Positions 17,860 through 26,268 of a stretch of DNA of 64,000 nt are shown one piece after another. Origin of the DNA: Halovulum marinum (lineage in GTDB: Bacteria > Pseudomonadota > Alphaproteobacteria > Rhodobacterales > Rhodobacteraceae); NCBI RefSeq assembly GCF_009697225.1, contig NZ_WIND01000003.1, positions 248,001 to 312,000 of the forward strand, written 5' to 3'. A program made the translations under genes and the position numbers. Each line of letters opens with the position of its first letter. Positions within the stretch are counted from its first letter, which is position 1. The notes below the pieces were generated by a model. That model was not told where the DNA came from. It searched no databases and was given only the letters and a program-made list of their open reading frames with translations.

Positions 17860-19296
17860 GTGACATTTCCCGAACACACAGTCGAGAAGATCGGCGGCAC
17901 CTCCATGAGCCGCATCCACGAGCTTGTGGACACGCTGTTCATTGGCGGCCGCAGGGGCGGCGATCTGTACCACCGCATCTTCGTGGTCTCGGCCTTCGGC
18001 GGCATCACCGACCTGCTGCTGGAACACAAGAAAAGCGGCACCCCCGGGGTCTATGCCCTGTTCGCCAACGACGACGACGACCACGGATGGCTTTCGGCGC
18101 TGTCGCGGGTGGCCGAAGCCATGAACGCGGCGCACCATGCCGTGCTGTCGGATGCCGGCGATCTGGCGCTTGCCGACGATTTCGTGCGCGACCGGATCGA
18201 GGGCGCCCGCAGCTGCCTGTTCGACCTGCAGCGGTTGTGCTCCTACGGGCACTTCCGGCTGTCGAGCCACATGATGGTGGTGCGCGAGCTGCTGTCGGGC
18301 CTGGGCGAGGCGCATTCCGCCTTCGTCACCAGCCTGCTGCTGCAGCGGGCCGGCGTCAACGCGCGCTTCGTCGATCTGAGCGGCTGGCGCGACGAGGACG
18401 AGTACACGCTGGAGCAGCGCATCGCCGCGGCCCTGCGCGACGTCGATCTGGCGCGCGAGTTGCCGATCGTCACCGGCTACGCACAGTGCGCCGAGGGGCT
18501 GATGCGCGAGTACGACCGCGGCTATTCCGAAGTCACGTTCTCGAACATCGCCGCCTGGACCGGCGCCGCGCAGGCGATCATCCACAAGGAATTCCACCTG
18601 TCCTCGGCCGACCCCAGGCTGGTCGGCGCGGACGCGGTGCGCAAGCTGGGCCACACCAACTACGACGTGGCCGACCAGCTGGCCAACATGGGGATGGAGG
18701 CGATCCACCCGAACGCCGCCAAGATCCTGCGCCAGTCGGACATCCCGCTGCGGGTGACGAACGCCTTCGATCCGGGCGATCCGGGCACGCTGATCGACGA
18801 CAAGCCGGCGAACACGCCCGCGGTCGAGATCGTGACCGGCCTGAACGTGGTCGCGCTGGAGCTGTTCGAACAGGACATGGTCGGGGTGAAGGGCTACGAC
18901 GCGACGACGCTGGAAGTGCTCAAGCGCCACAACGTCCGCATCGTGTCCAAGACCTCGAACGCGAACACGATCACCCACTATGTCGAGGCGTCGCTGAAGA
19001 CCGTGCGCCGGGTCATTTCCGATCTGGAAGCCATCTACCCGTCGGCGCATCTGAGCGCGCGGGCGGTGTCGATCGTCTCGGCCATCGGCAGCGATCTGTC
19101 CGGCCTGCGGGTGCTCAGCCGCGGTCTCGTGGCGCTGGAGACGGCGGACATCGAGGTGATCGCCGCGCACCAGACGCCGCGCAATGTCGATGCCCAGTTC
19201 GCGGTGTCGCGCGAAGCTGCCGACCGGGCGGTCGCGGTGCTTCACGAGGCGCTGATCGGTGCCGCGGGCCACGGTTCGCTGGAAAAGGCGGCCTGA
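17860..19296 (+). CDS. ask: Ectoine-pathway aspartate kinase
   Basis: A 478-residue aspartokinase of the specialised Ask_Ect type. The N-terminal EKIGGTSMSR motif replaces the usual KFGGTS, and tandem ACT-like regions lie at the C-terminus (about residues 330-470). It makes aspartyl-phosphate as precursor for ectoine. A GTG start is proposed: it has GTGGAG 9 nt upstream and sits just before the conserved TVEKIGG; an ATG 57 nt upstream overlaps ectC. It closes the operon, 37 bp behind ectC. Such isoforms are less sensitive to lysine/threonine feedback than housekeeping LysC. Confidence 0.93.
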   Translation: MTFPEHTVEKIGGTSMSRIHELVDTLFIGGRRGGDLYHRIFVVSAFGGITDLLLEHKKSGTPGVYALFANDDDDHGWLSALSRVAEAMNAAHHAVLSDAGDLALADDFVRDRIEGARSCLFDLQRLCSYGHFRLSSHMMVVRELLSGLGEAHSAFVTSLLLQRAGVNARFVDLSGWRDEDEYTLEQRIAAALRDVDLARELPIVTGYAQCAEGLMREYDRGYSEVTFSNIAAWTGAAQAIIHKEFHLSSADPRLVGADAVRKLGHTNYDVADQLANMGMEAIHPNAAKILRQSDIPLRVTNAFDPGDPGTLIDDKPANTPAVEIVTGLNVVALELFEQDMVGVKGYDATTLEVLKRHNVRIVSKTSNANTITHYVEASLKTVRRVISDLEAIYPSAHLSARAVSIVSAIGSDLSGLRVLSRGLVALETADIEVIAAHQTPRNVDAQFAVSREAADRAVAVLHEALIGAAGHGSLEKAA

Positions 19297-19318
19297 GCCG
19301 CCGGGAAAGCTTTGCCTG

Positions 19319-19350
19319 AACCGGCCGGATCCGCGCGGATCCGGCCGGTT
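19319..19350 (+). terminator. Perfect 32-bp palindrome after the ectoine operon
   Basis: The sequence from AACCGGCCGGATCCGC on is followed by its exact reverse complement, with no loop spacer, 22 nt after the ask stop. As RNA it folds into a very stable GC hairpin. Only a weak T content follows (CATTGATG), so it is not a textbook intrinsic terminator, but position and strength favour transcript-end function. Confidence 0.65.
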
Positions 19351-19397
19351 CATTGATGTGCGGGCTGCCGTGCCGGCACCACCCGTGCCCCGCGCCG

Positions 19398-19735
19398 CTA
19401 TCCCGACAGGCGTTTCAGCTGATGCCCCCCGCTCGATCCGGTCGACGTGGGGCACTGCACCCGGGCCGGCCCGTTCTGCTGCACGGCCGGTTCAAAGCGC
19501 CGGCAGATGTCGGTGGCGTACGCGCAGCGCGGATGGAACGGCCAGCCGCCGGCGGGGTGACCGGGTTCGGTACCTCGCCTTCCAGCACGATGACCTCGCG
19601 CGCGCAGTTTCAGGTCGGGCACAGGCACCGCCGACAGCAGGGCCACCGTGTAGGGTGCTTCGGAACGGCGGAAAACCTCCAACATCGGCCCCTCCTCGAC
19701 CACCTGGCCCTGGTATCGCGGCCCATGCCGGCAGG
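19398..19735 (-). pseudogene. Remnant of an oligopeptide/dipeptide ABC transporter ATP-binding gene (DppF/OppF C-terminus)
   Basis: On the minus strand the decayed C-terminal tail of a Dpp/Opp ATPase can be read: YQGQVVEEGPMLEVF, then APYTVALLSAVPVPDLK, and FHPRCAYATDICRRFEP, which is the diagnostic cysteine tail of this family. Between them the frame shifts: the expected REVIVLEGEVPNPVTPP is in a second frame, so at least two compensating indels exist. Nothing of the P-loop or signature remains. The upstream end abuts the transposase remnant, so an IS insertion followed by deletion probably destroyed the gene. Confidence 0.75.
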
Positions 19736-19747
19736 AGCGGGCGACGC

Positions 19748-20035
19748 GTCGTCCCCGCCTTCATCGCCACAGCCTTTGCCCAGGACGCGGCGGAAGCCGC
19801 CAGCATCCGATGGCGCGGCGTCGCCGACCAGATCCGGCCCAGGGTTCCGAAGCTTGCGGCGAGGATGGACCACGCCGAGCGCGACGTGCTGACCTCATGT
19901 CTTTTCCCAGGGAACACCACCCAGCGCGCCCGCTACAGGGCACTGGAAACCATCGCGCCGATGGGCGATGATCCCGTCATCAGCCTGCCCGCGTTGCAAC
20001 CTGATCAAGCAGGGCCGTGCCGAACATCACGGTGA
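19748..20035 (+). pseudogene. Remnant of an IS256-family transposase (C-terminal part, internal deletion)
   Basis: The plus-strand frame reads VVPAFIATAFAQDAAEA, then VADQIRPRVPKLAARMD, DVLTSCLFPG, and directly QRARYRALETIAPMGDD with VISLPAL. These match two stretches of IS256-group transposases that are normally separated by the LNGEIKRRTEVVGIFP region, which is absent. So an internal deletion of dozens of residues, the whole N-terminus and the catalytic DDE core are missing. The frame runs about ten codons past the usual end. I could not find terminal inverted repeats. Confidence 0.75.
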
Positions 20036-20113
20036 CGATCAGAGCCAGCTACACCATGCCCCGAGGCACTATCTTCATCACCGGGTAACCGCAGCGCGAG
20101 CCAACCAGGCACG

Positions 20114-20410
20114 TCAGTCCTGAAGGCCGTCCGGCCGGTTCATGAACCATTCCCAACGGTCGACGCGAACAGTCTTGAAGACATTTTCGGTAACATAGGG
20201 ATCGACGGCGACATGTGCGTCGGCCGCTGCCTGGCTGTCCCGACGCATGATGATCATCGAGCCGATGGGCTCGCCATCCGCGTCGAGGAACGGGCCGGAC
20301 AGGATCAGGTCGTCGCCGAGGGCCTCGTAATGCGCCCGGTGCTGCGGACGGAATTCAAGCCGTTTGTCGATGCCGTTCGGGTGGTCACGACCGGCAATGA
20401 TAAAGAGCAT
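20114..20410 (-). CDS. YciI-family protein
   Basis: A 98-residue YciI/YCII-domain protein: LFIIAGRDHPNGIDKRLEFRPQHRAHY, then LILSGPFLDADGEPIGSMIIM and a DPYVTENVFKTVRVDRWEW end. The family has a ferredoxin-like fold with a conserved His/Asp pair; functions vary from chlorohydrolase-type dehalogenation to unknown small-molecule chemistry. AAGGA precedes the chosen ATG. It is the last gene of the minus-strand operon 23092-20114, 16 bp after the dehydrogenase gene, so it probably acts on an intermediate of that pathway. Confidence 0.8.
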   Translation of the reverse strand: MLFIIAGRDHPNGIDKRLEFRPQHRAHYEALGDDLILSGPFLDADGEPIGSMIIMRRDSQAAADAHVAVDPYVTENVFKTVRVDRWEWFMNRPDGLQD

Positions 20411-20426
20411 GGGCGCGTTCCTTGCA

Positions 20427-21314
20427 TCAGCTTTCATAGAGGCGCGAGACCGACGCACCGTCCTGCATCTCGTTGCCGGCTTCGGTGTATGCGCGATACT
20501 GCTCGATGGCGCGCGCCAACACCGGTAGCTCCAGCCTGAGCGTTTCGACGAAGCTCCTGACCGCCTTCAGGTCCTTGTTCAGCTGGCGGGCATAGCTGCG
20601 CGGCGGGTCGAAATCGTCATGAGCCATCTGGGTATAGATGCGTTGCAAAATGGTGCTGTCCGCCATGCCACCTTTCAGGCTGCCCGGCAGCAGGGTCGGA
20701 TCGATACCGGCCGCTTTGGCGATGGCCAGAAGTTCGGCCATCAGCACATAGTTGACGCCGACGATCGCCTGGTTCAACACCTTGGTCTTCTGCCCGGCGC
20801 CGAGATCGCCCATCCGTGTCACGTTACCGGCGACGAGATCGAGAAGCGGCATAACCTTGTCGCAGGTCTTTTCGTCGCCGCCGATCATCAGCGTCACGTC
20901 GCCCTCTTCTGCCGCCCCCGGTCCGCCCGACATCGGCGCGTCGACCCATTCGGCGCCGGTCGCATCCTTCAGCGCCGGGGCGACCCGCGCGGTGGCTTCG
21001 GGCGAGGTGGTGGAGAAGTCGACCAGAACCTGCGCGCCGAGTGCTGTCGCGAAGCCCCTGTCGCCCAGGCACACGCTTTCGATGGCGTCGTCCCCAAGCA
21101 CGCAGACGCAGGCCACATCGCTGGACGACCAGACCTCGGCCGGCGAGTCGGCCCATTCGGCGCCCGACGCCTTCACCTCGTCGAAGCGCTCCGGCTCGAG
21201 GTTCCATACGGTGACCGGCGCGCCCATCTCGCGAAACCGCCGCACCAATGGCGCGCCCATGATGCCCAGCCCGACCATGCCGATACGGGTGGATTTGTCG
21301 TGACGGTCAGACAT
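20427..21314 (-). CDS. NAD(P)-dependent beta-hydroxyacid dehydrogenase (3-hydroxyisobutyrate dehydrogenase family)
   Basis: A 295-residue protein with the dinucleotide fold GMVGLGIMGAPLVRR at residues 12-26, the substrate loop VDAPMSGGPGAAEEG and the catalytic lysine segment GAGQKTKVLNQAIVG. The family oxidises beta-hydroxyacids (3-hydroxyisobutyrate, tartronate semialdehyde, 2-(hydroxymethyl)glutarate and others). It lies 12 bp behind the amidohydrolase gene in the GntR-controlled operon. The substrate cannot be fixed from sequence; a branched or hydroxylated dicarboxylic acid would suit the neighbouring RraA and LigI-like proteins. Confidence 0.85.
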   Translation of the reverse strand: MSDRHDKSTRIGMVGLGIMGAPLVRRFREMGAPVTVWNLEPERFDEVKASGAEWADSPAEVWSSSDVACVCVLGDDAIESVCLGDRGFATALGAQVLVDFSTTSPEATARVAPALKDATGAEWVDAPMSGGPGAAEEGDVTLMIGGDEKTCDKVMPLLDLVAGNVTRMGDLGAGQKTKVLNQAIVGVNYVLMAELLAIAKAAGIDPTLLPGSLKGGMADSTILQRIYTQMAHDDFDPPRSYARQLNKDLKAVRSFVETLRLELPVLARAIEQYRAYTEAGNEMQDGASVSRLYES

Positions 21315-21326
21315 TGGATTTTTCCC

Positions 21327-22232
21327 TCAGACCGGTTCGTCGGCAGTCATGCGATAATAGTTCGCGGCATTGTCGTGGAACATCTTGCGGCGGTCGGCCT
21401 CGGAAAATTCCGAAGTGATCTCGAGAAAGCCCGAAAAGATCGTCTGGAAGCTGCCCACAAGACTGTCGACCGGAAAGTTCGACGCAAACATGCAGCGGTC
21501 CGGGCCAAAGATGTCGATCGTGTCCAGCACCACCGCCCGGTTGTCCTCGACCGACCAGCGGTGGCCGGGAACACCAATGCCGGATATCTTCACTGCCACG
21601 TTGGGCGCGGCGGCAAACAATTTCATCGCCTTGCGCCAGCCGGCGAGGCCTTCGGGCGACCGGTCGGCCGGCAGACCAGTATGATTGAGGTGGATACGCG
21701 TGTCGGGAAACGCCTCGGCCAGATCGCGTGCCTCGACCAGATGCCACCATGGCGTCTGCAGATCGAATGTCAGACCGTTCGACGCCAGCATCGCATAACC
21801 GCGGCGCCAGGCCGGGTCGGCCATCGAACCTGGCGCACCGGGATCGAACTTGTCCGGGGACGGGGCCGCAGCCGGCTTGTGGCGGATACCCCGCACGAAA
21901 TCCGTGGCGCCATGCGCGGCGAGCACTTCCTCCGCATCTTCGCGGTCAAGCCATGCCTGCGCCACCATCACCGAGGGCAGACCGGAGGCAGCGCGCACAC
22001 CAGCCACCCAGGCGACTTCGCCGAGGGGATCCATCGGGTCCCACTCCGTTTCGATGAATACCGAACCGCCGAGTTCGAACGGCGCCACGTCGGCGCGATA
22101 ATCCTTCGGCAGGTAGTTGCGCTTGAGCGCCTGATAGTCGCCATAGCGGAACTTTACCGGTTTGTCCTTCAGCCACGGCAGGTAGTTGGCGTCGAGGTCC
22201 CAGAAATGGTGATGCGCGTCGATGATCTTCAT
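21327..22232 (-). CDS. Amidohydrolase-2 family lactonase (LigI / fuconolactonase-like)
   Basis: A 301-residue TIM-barrel hydrolase of COG3618. It starts with IIDAHHHFWDL, whose HxH is the barrel strand-1 signature, and carries FVRGIRHKPA, TRIHLNHTGLP (a further His) and the C-terminal MFASNFPVDSL with the conserved Asp. Relatives open lactones such as 2-pyrone-4,6-dicarboxylate, L-fucono-1,5-lactone or L-rhamnono-lactone, many without needing metal. It is second in the operon, 83 bp after the RraA gene. A sugar lactone or pyrone is the likely substrate. Confidence 0.83.
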   Translation of the reverse strand: MKIIDAHHHFWDLDANYLPWLKDKPVKFRYGDYQALKRNYLPKDYRADVAPFELGGSVFIETEWDPMDPLGEVAWVAGVRAASGLPSVMVAQAWLDREDAEEVLAAHGATDFVRGIRHKPAAAPSPDKFDPGAPGSMADPAWRRGYAMLASNGLTFDLQTPWWHLVEARDLAEAFPDTRIHLNHTGLPADRSPEGLAGWRKAMKLFAAAPNVAVKISGIGVPGHRWSVEDNRAVVLDTIDIFGPDRCMFASNFPVDSLVGSFQTIFSGFLEITSEFSEADRRKMFHDNAANYYRMTADEPV

Positions 22233-22315
22233 GCGGAACTACCGTCGGAATGAGGGGATCACGCCCGCCCGCGGCAAAAGCACCGGCAAGGGCGGGCGCG
22301 TAGGGCGTGTCGGGA

Positions 22316-23092
22316 TCAGGCGGCCAGGCCGGCGTAGTACCGCTCGATCGCCTCCGCATCCACGGTTTCGTCGCGCTCCATCCCCAGCGTCTCGTAGCGC
22401 TTGCCGCGGGCACGCATGTCGGCAAGAAGGATCTCCTTGGCGTGGCGCGCCACTTCTGGCGCCACCTCGTATGGCACGACCACAACGCCGTCGTCATCGA
22501 CCCCGACAATGTCGCCCGGCCGCACCTGCGCGCCGCCGATTCCGACCGGGACCTGTGTCTCGACTGCCTCGATGCGGCCGGGGATGATCGTGCGGCCACG
22601 GCTCTTGCAGACCATCGGCGTCTTCTGCAGCGTCACCTCGCCCGTATCCCGGCACTGACCGTTCGTGATGATTCCGACGCCGCCCTTTTCCAGCACGCCC
22701 ATCGCATTTTCCGACCCCCAGAGGCCCACGTTGTCGGCGCCGCCGACATCGGTGACCACCACGTGGCCCGGTTTCAGTTGATCGTTGAAGCCCAGCGCGC
22801 CGCGGCCGACCGTATCGAACCAGCGGGCGTGCGCGGCGACGATGTCCTCGGTGCTCTCCAGCGTCCACATCGGCTTGTTCGCAGGCACGCAGCGCAGGGT
22901 GTAGGCGACACCCCAGAACTTCATGCCCGGCCAGAGCGGACGGATCTCCTCGGACACCAGGCCGATGTTGAAATAACCGATACCGTCGAGCGCGTCGCAG
23001 ACGTCGACGACGCGTAGCGGTTCGTAGTGCTTGCGAAGGTCGAACGGATCGTAGCTCTGGCCGGTCCGGTCGGTGAAGGTCTGCGTGGTCAT
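22316..23092 (-). CDS. RraA-family protein (4-hydroxy-4-methyl-2-oxoglutarate aldolase-like), copy 1
   Basis: A 258-residue member of the RraA/HMG-aldolase fold. The active-site stretch is GLWGSENAMGVLEKGGVGIITNG followed by CRDTGE, in which the Arg-Asp pair binds substrate and Mg. The C-terminus includes VRPGDIVGVDDDGVVVVP. Aldolases of this fold cleave 4-hydroxy-2-oxo acids to pyruvate or decarboxylate oxaloacetate. An AGGGAA site precedes the ATG. It is the first gene of the minus operon, with the regulator's palindrome 84 bp upstream. A second, distinct RraA gene lies at 28136. Confidence 0.85.
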   Translation of the reverse strand: MTTQTFTDRTGQSYDPFDLRKHYEPLRVVDVCDALDGIGYFNIGLVSEEIRPLWPGMKFWGVAYTLRCVPANKPMWTLESTEDIVAAHARWFDTVGRGALGFNDQLKPGHVVVTDVGGADNVGLWGSENAMGVLEKGGVGIITNGQCRDTGEVTLQKTPMVCKSRGRTIIPGRIEAVETQVPVGIGGAQVRPGDIVGVDDDGVVVVPYEVAPEVARHAKEILLADMRARGKRYETLGMERDETVDAEAIERYYAGLAA

Positions 23093-23175
23093 GGCGGGTT
23101 CCCTGGGTTCGATTGGCAGAATAGCAGGCGGACGCCTGACGTGGCGGTGCGCGATGGTCGCCACTTCAGAGCATT

Positions 23176-23187
23176 CTTGTATGCAAG
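23176..23187. promoter_or_regulatory. GntR operator copy 1 (CTTGTATGCAAG)
   Basis: CTTGTATGCAAG, flanked as TT...TT, lies 84 bp upstream of the first gene of the minus operon (RraA, amidohydrolase, dehydrogenase, YciI). It has CTTG/CAAG half-sites around a 4-bp centre and fits the TTGTnnnCAA shape bound by FCD-type GntR regulators. The same 12 bp recur at 24067 and 33547, each in front of another operon of the cluster. Confidence 0.75.
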
Positions 23188-23286
23188 TTTCGCGGCTGTC
23201 AACTGCCTACGCGACGCTGGCAGTGGCCCCAGTCACGATTTCTCTGCGCCGTCTGCCGGTTCGGCAGGCGCAGCGAACCCCGCGGC

Positions 23287-23991
23287 TCAGGCCGACTCGG
23301 CGATCGACTCATTGATGTACGGCAGAGCGTTCAGAAAGTGCTGGCGCGTCAATTCGGCCAGCTGTGCACCGTCGCGGGTCGCCAGCGCGGTGAACATCTT
23401 GGAATGCTCGAAAAGCGCGTCGGTCCAGCGGCTGGAGTCGAGGTTCGGCAGTGCCCGCGCGCGTTCGATCTGCGGCGCCAGGGACTGCCAGACAGCCAGC
23501 AGTACGGGATTGCCTGAAATTTCGATCGTCCGGCGATGAATCTTCTGGTTCAGCTTGAGATAGGCGGCCCGCTCCCGCTGACCGTGGCAGTCCACCATCT
23601 CGTTCAGGAGCCTTCCGATTTCTTTAATTTCATCATCCGTGATGCGCTCGCATGCGAGGCGTGCAGCCAGTGCCTCAACCTCTGCGAAGACCACGATGAG
23701 GTGCCTGACATCATCAGCCTGCAGCTTGGACACGACCACGCTGCGGTTCGGCAGAAGGTCCACAAGACCCTCAGCAGCCAGCGTGCGAAAGGCTTCGCGG
23801 ACCGGCGTCCGCGACACGCCGAATTCCTCGCAGAGCTGAACCTCGCGCAGCCGCTCGCCTGGTGGCATTTCGCCAGTGCTGATCCGCTCCCGCAGCAGGG
23901 ACGCCACGTCTGTCGCCATACGCCCTTTGCGACGGTCGATCTGCCCGCCGCTCTCCGGTCCGTCGTGCTTTGGTCCAGTGGCATCTTCCAT
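23287..23991 (-). CDS. GntR-family (FadR/FCD subfamily) transcriptional regulator
   Basis: A 234-residue regulator. The winged helix spans about residues 25-90 (LRERISTGEMPPGERLREVQLCEE, recognition helix VSRTPVREAFRTLAAEG, wing LLPNRSVVVSKL). The FCD ligand domain has the expected metal-type histidines (KLNQKIHRRTIEIS, FEHSKMFTALATRD). It stands between the two divergent operons it probably controls. The palindrome CTTGTATGCAAG lies 75 bp upstream of its start and is shared with the CoA-transferase promoter, which suggests autoregulation as well. Confidence 0.88.
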   Translation of the reverse strand: MEDATGPKHDGPESGGQIDRRKGRMATDVASLLRERISTGEMPPGERLREVQLCEEFGVSRTPVREAFRTLAAEGLVDLLPNRSVVVSKLQADDVRHLIVVFAEVEALAARLACERITDDEIKEIGRLLNEMVDCHGQRERAAYLKLNQKIHRRTIEISGNPVLLAVWQSLAPQIERARALPNLDSSRWTDALFEHSKMFTALATRDGAQLAELTRQHFLNALPYINESIAESA

Positions 23992-24066
23992 GGATCAACC
24001 TAGTCGTATTGCCCGACAGGAATCAACGCGGTCGCGATCGACACTTGATTTTCCCCCGGCTTCAGT

Positions 24067-24078
24067 CTTGTATGCAAG
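24067..24078. promoter_or_regulatory. GntR operator copy 2 (CTTGTATGCAAG)
   Basis: This is an identical 12-bp palindrome (context GTCTTGTATGCAAGATA) in the spacer between the divergent regulator and CoA-transferase genes, 73 bp upstream of the CoA-transferase ATG. It can serve both promoters. Confidence 0.75.
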
Positions 24079-24151
24079 ATACCTTAACTGCGCCGGCGAA
24101 TCCAGTCCAGGTGAAACCGCGCGCGACCGACGACCGTCACCGAAAGGTCCC

Positions 24152-25387
24152 ATGCCGTTGCCGCCAGATAGCACCTCATCCAGACATCCCGCCGATGCTT
24201 CTCCGCTTGACGGGCTGCGGGTACTCGACCTGAGCCAGGTCATGGCAGGCCCGTTCTGCTGCATGCTCCTTGGCGACATGGGTGCCGACGTGATCAAGGT
24301 CGAGCCTCCGGGGGTGGGCGATCAGACCCGCAAGTCGATGGGCTTCCGGATGAAGGGCGAGGACAGCCCGGGATTTCTCGCCCTCAACCGGAACAAGCGG
24401 TCGATCGCGCTCGATCTCAAGTCCGAGGCCGGTCGCCTCGTGCTCCATCGCCTGGTCGAGACCGCCGACATCCTGGTCGAAAATGCCCGACCAGGTGTGA
24501 TGAAGCGGTTGCACGCGGACTACGACACCGTCTCGAAGATCAATCCGAGGCTGATCTATGCGTCGATTTCCGGTTTCGGACAGACCGGACCATGGGCGAC
24601 GCGTCCCGGCTTCGATCTGATCGCGCAAGCCATGAGCGGCGTGCTGAGCGCGACCGGCACGCTGGGCGGCGATCCGGTGAAGTGCGGCCTTCCGGTGGCC
24701 GATCTCGGGGCGGGAATGTTCGCCGCCTATGGAATTCTCAGCGCCGTGGTCGGGCGCGAGCGCTCGGGCCGCGGCCAGTACATCGACACCTCGCTGTTCG
24801 ACGCCGCCGTCGCGCTGTCGGTATGGGAGTCCACGGAATACTGGGCGACCGGCAACTCGCCACAACCGTTGGGCACCGCAAACCGGATGAGCGCGCCGTA
24901 TCAGGCGTTCCGCGGCGCCGACGGATATTTCGTGATTGGCGCGGCGAACCAGAGATTGTGGCTGAAACTGTGCGGGCTGCTCGACCGGCCAGACATCCGG
25001 GACGACCCGCGATTTCTGGAGAATGTCGACCGGATGAACAACCGGGAAGAACTGGCCGAGGTGCTGCAACGGATATTCGTTCAGAAGCCCGCGGATCATT
25101 GGGTCAGCGCACTGCTCGACATCGGCGTGCCAGCCGGGCCGATCAATGACTATCACCGCGCGCTGGGTTCGGACCACGCGCAGGCGCGCGAGGCCGCGAT
25201 CCGTATCCCCCATCCGGTCGAAGGCGAGTTCAATGCGCTTGGCTTCGCTGCCAAGCTTTCCGATACCCCGGCGCAGGTCCATTGCGCGCCGCCGCTTCTG
25301 GATCAGCACCGCGACGAGCTGCTGGCCGAACTTGGCCTGGAGAGTGCGCAGGGCGAACTGGCAGCGGCGGGGGCTTTCGGATCATGA
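24152..25387 (+). CDS. CaiB/BaiF-family CoA-transferase (class III)
   Basis: A 411-residue class III CoA-transferase. The N-terminus reads PLDGLRVLDLSQVMAGPFCCMLLGDMGADVIKVE, the catalytic aspartate is in PVADLGAGMFAAYG, and YIDTSLFDAAVA follows. These enzymes move CoA between organic acids, for example from succinyl-CoA or acetyl-CoA onto a pathway acid. AAAGG precedes the start. The frame stays open upstream through the promoter, but that part is not coding. The end overlaps the crotonase gene by ATGA, which suggests that the acid is activated and then processed as a CoA ester. Confidence 0.9.
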   Translation: MPLPPDSTSSRHPADASPLDGLRVLDLSQVMAGPFCCMLLGDMGADVIKVEPPGVGDQTRKSMGFRMKGEDSPGFLALNRNKRSIALDLKSEAGRLVLHRLVETADILVENARPGVMKRLHADYDTVSKINPRLIYASISGFGQTGPWATRPGFDLIAQAMSGVLSATGTLGGDPVKCGLPVADLGAGMFAAYGILSAVVGRERSGRGQYIDTSLFDAAVALSVWESTEYWATGNSPQPLGTANRMSAPYQAFRGADGYFVIGAANQRLWLKLCGLLDRPDIRDDPRFLENVDRMNNREELAEVLQRIFVQKPADHWVSALLDIGVPAGPINDYHRALGSDHAQAREAAIRIPHPVEGEFNALGFAAKLSDTPAQVHCAPPLLDQHRDELLAELGLESAQGELAAAGAFGS

Positions 25388-26163
25388 GCGGTGACGGCGA
25401 GGTCACGCTGCAGCGCGAGGGGCCTGTCGCGCATGTGACCTTCGACCGACCGGCGGCGCGCAACGCCATGACATGGGCGATGTACGGCCAGCTGGACGAG
25501 ATCTGCACGGATCTGGCGGCGGACCGGGATCTGCGCGCCGTGGTTTTCCGCGGCGCAGGCGGACGGTCGTTCGTCGCCGGGTCGGACATCGCGCAATTCC
25601 GCGACTTCACCTGCGGTGAGGACGGGCTGGAATACGAACGAAGCATGGACAGGCACATGGCTCGGCTGCTGGCGATACCGGTGCCGACGGTGGCGGCGAT
25701 CGAGGGTTGGGCGGTGGGTGGTGGACTGAGCATCGCGGCCTGCTGCGATCTGCGCGTTGCCACACGCGGCACGAAGCTGGGAATTCCCATCGCGCGCACG
25801 GTGGGCAACTGCCTGTCGATGGCCAGCTATCGGCGGCTGGTCGACGGCATCGGCGCCGCAAGTTCCAAGCGCATGCTGATGCTGGGCGAATTCCTGACCG
25901 CGGAGGAGGCGCTGGCCTCCGGATTTCTGGTGCGGGTGGTCAAACCCGACGAGCTTGACCGGGAAATAGAGGCAATCGTGGATCGATTGCTTGGAAACGC
26001 GCCGATAACGCTGCGCGTGACCAAGGAGGCGATCCGCCGCATCCAAACCGGCGAAGACGGCGACGGCGCCGACCTGATCGCCGAGACGTATGGCAGCGAT
26101 GATTTCCGGCACGGTGTTGCGGCCTTCGTGAACAAGGAACCGCCCGACTGGTCCGGCCGGTAA
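25384..26163 (+). CDS. Crotonase-fold enzyme (enoyl-CoA hydratase/isomerase family)
   Basis: A 259-residue crotonase. The oxyanion-hole segments GGRSFVAGSDIAQF (about residues 57-70) and IEGWAVGGGLSIAACCDLRVA are clear. The position where hydratases carry the second catalytic Glu (normally before a GGTQRL-type stretch) reads GIPIARTVGNCLSMASYRRL with no acidic residue. It may therefore be an isomerase, lyase or other crotonase reaction rather than a simple hydratase. It is translationally coupled to the CoA-transferase through ATGA. Confidence 0.85.
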   Translation: MSGDGEVTLQREGPVAHVTFDRPAARNAMTWAMYGQLDEICTDLAADRDLRAVVFRGAGGRSFVAGSDIAQFRDFTCGEDGLEYERSMDRHMARLLAIPVPTVAAIEGWAVGGGLSIAACCDLRVATRGTKLGIPIARTVGNCLSMASYRRLVDGIGAASSKRMLMLGEFLTAEEALASGFLVRVVKPDELDREIEAIVDRLLGNAPITLRVTKEAIRRIQTGEDGDGADLIAETYGSDDFRHGVAAFVNKEPPDWSGR

Positions 26164-26268
26164 GTCGGGGCTTTCCGGCCCGCGACGGACGACAGTGCCA
26201 GCCCGAGACCTGCGGGCGGGGCCGCGCCCGTCCGTCCCAGCGCCTGCGCCAACGGACCTAGTAGGTGA

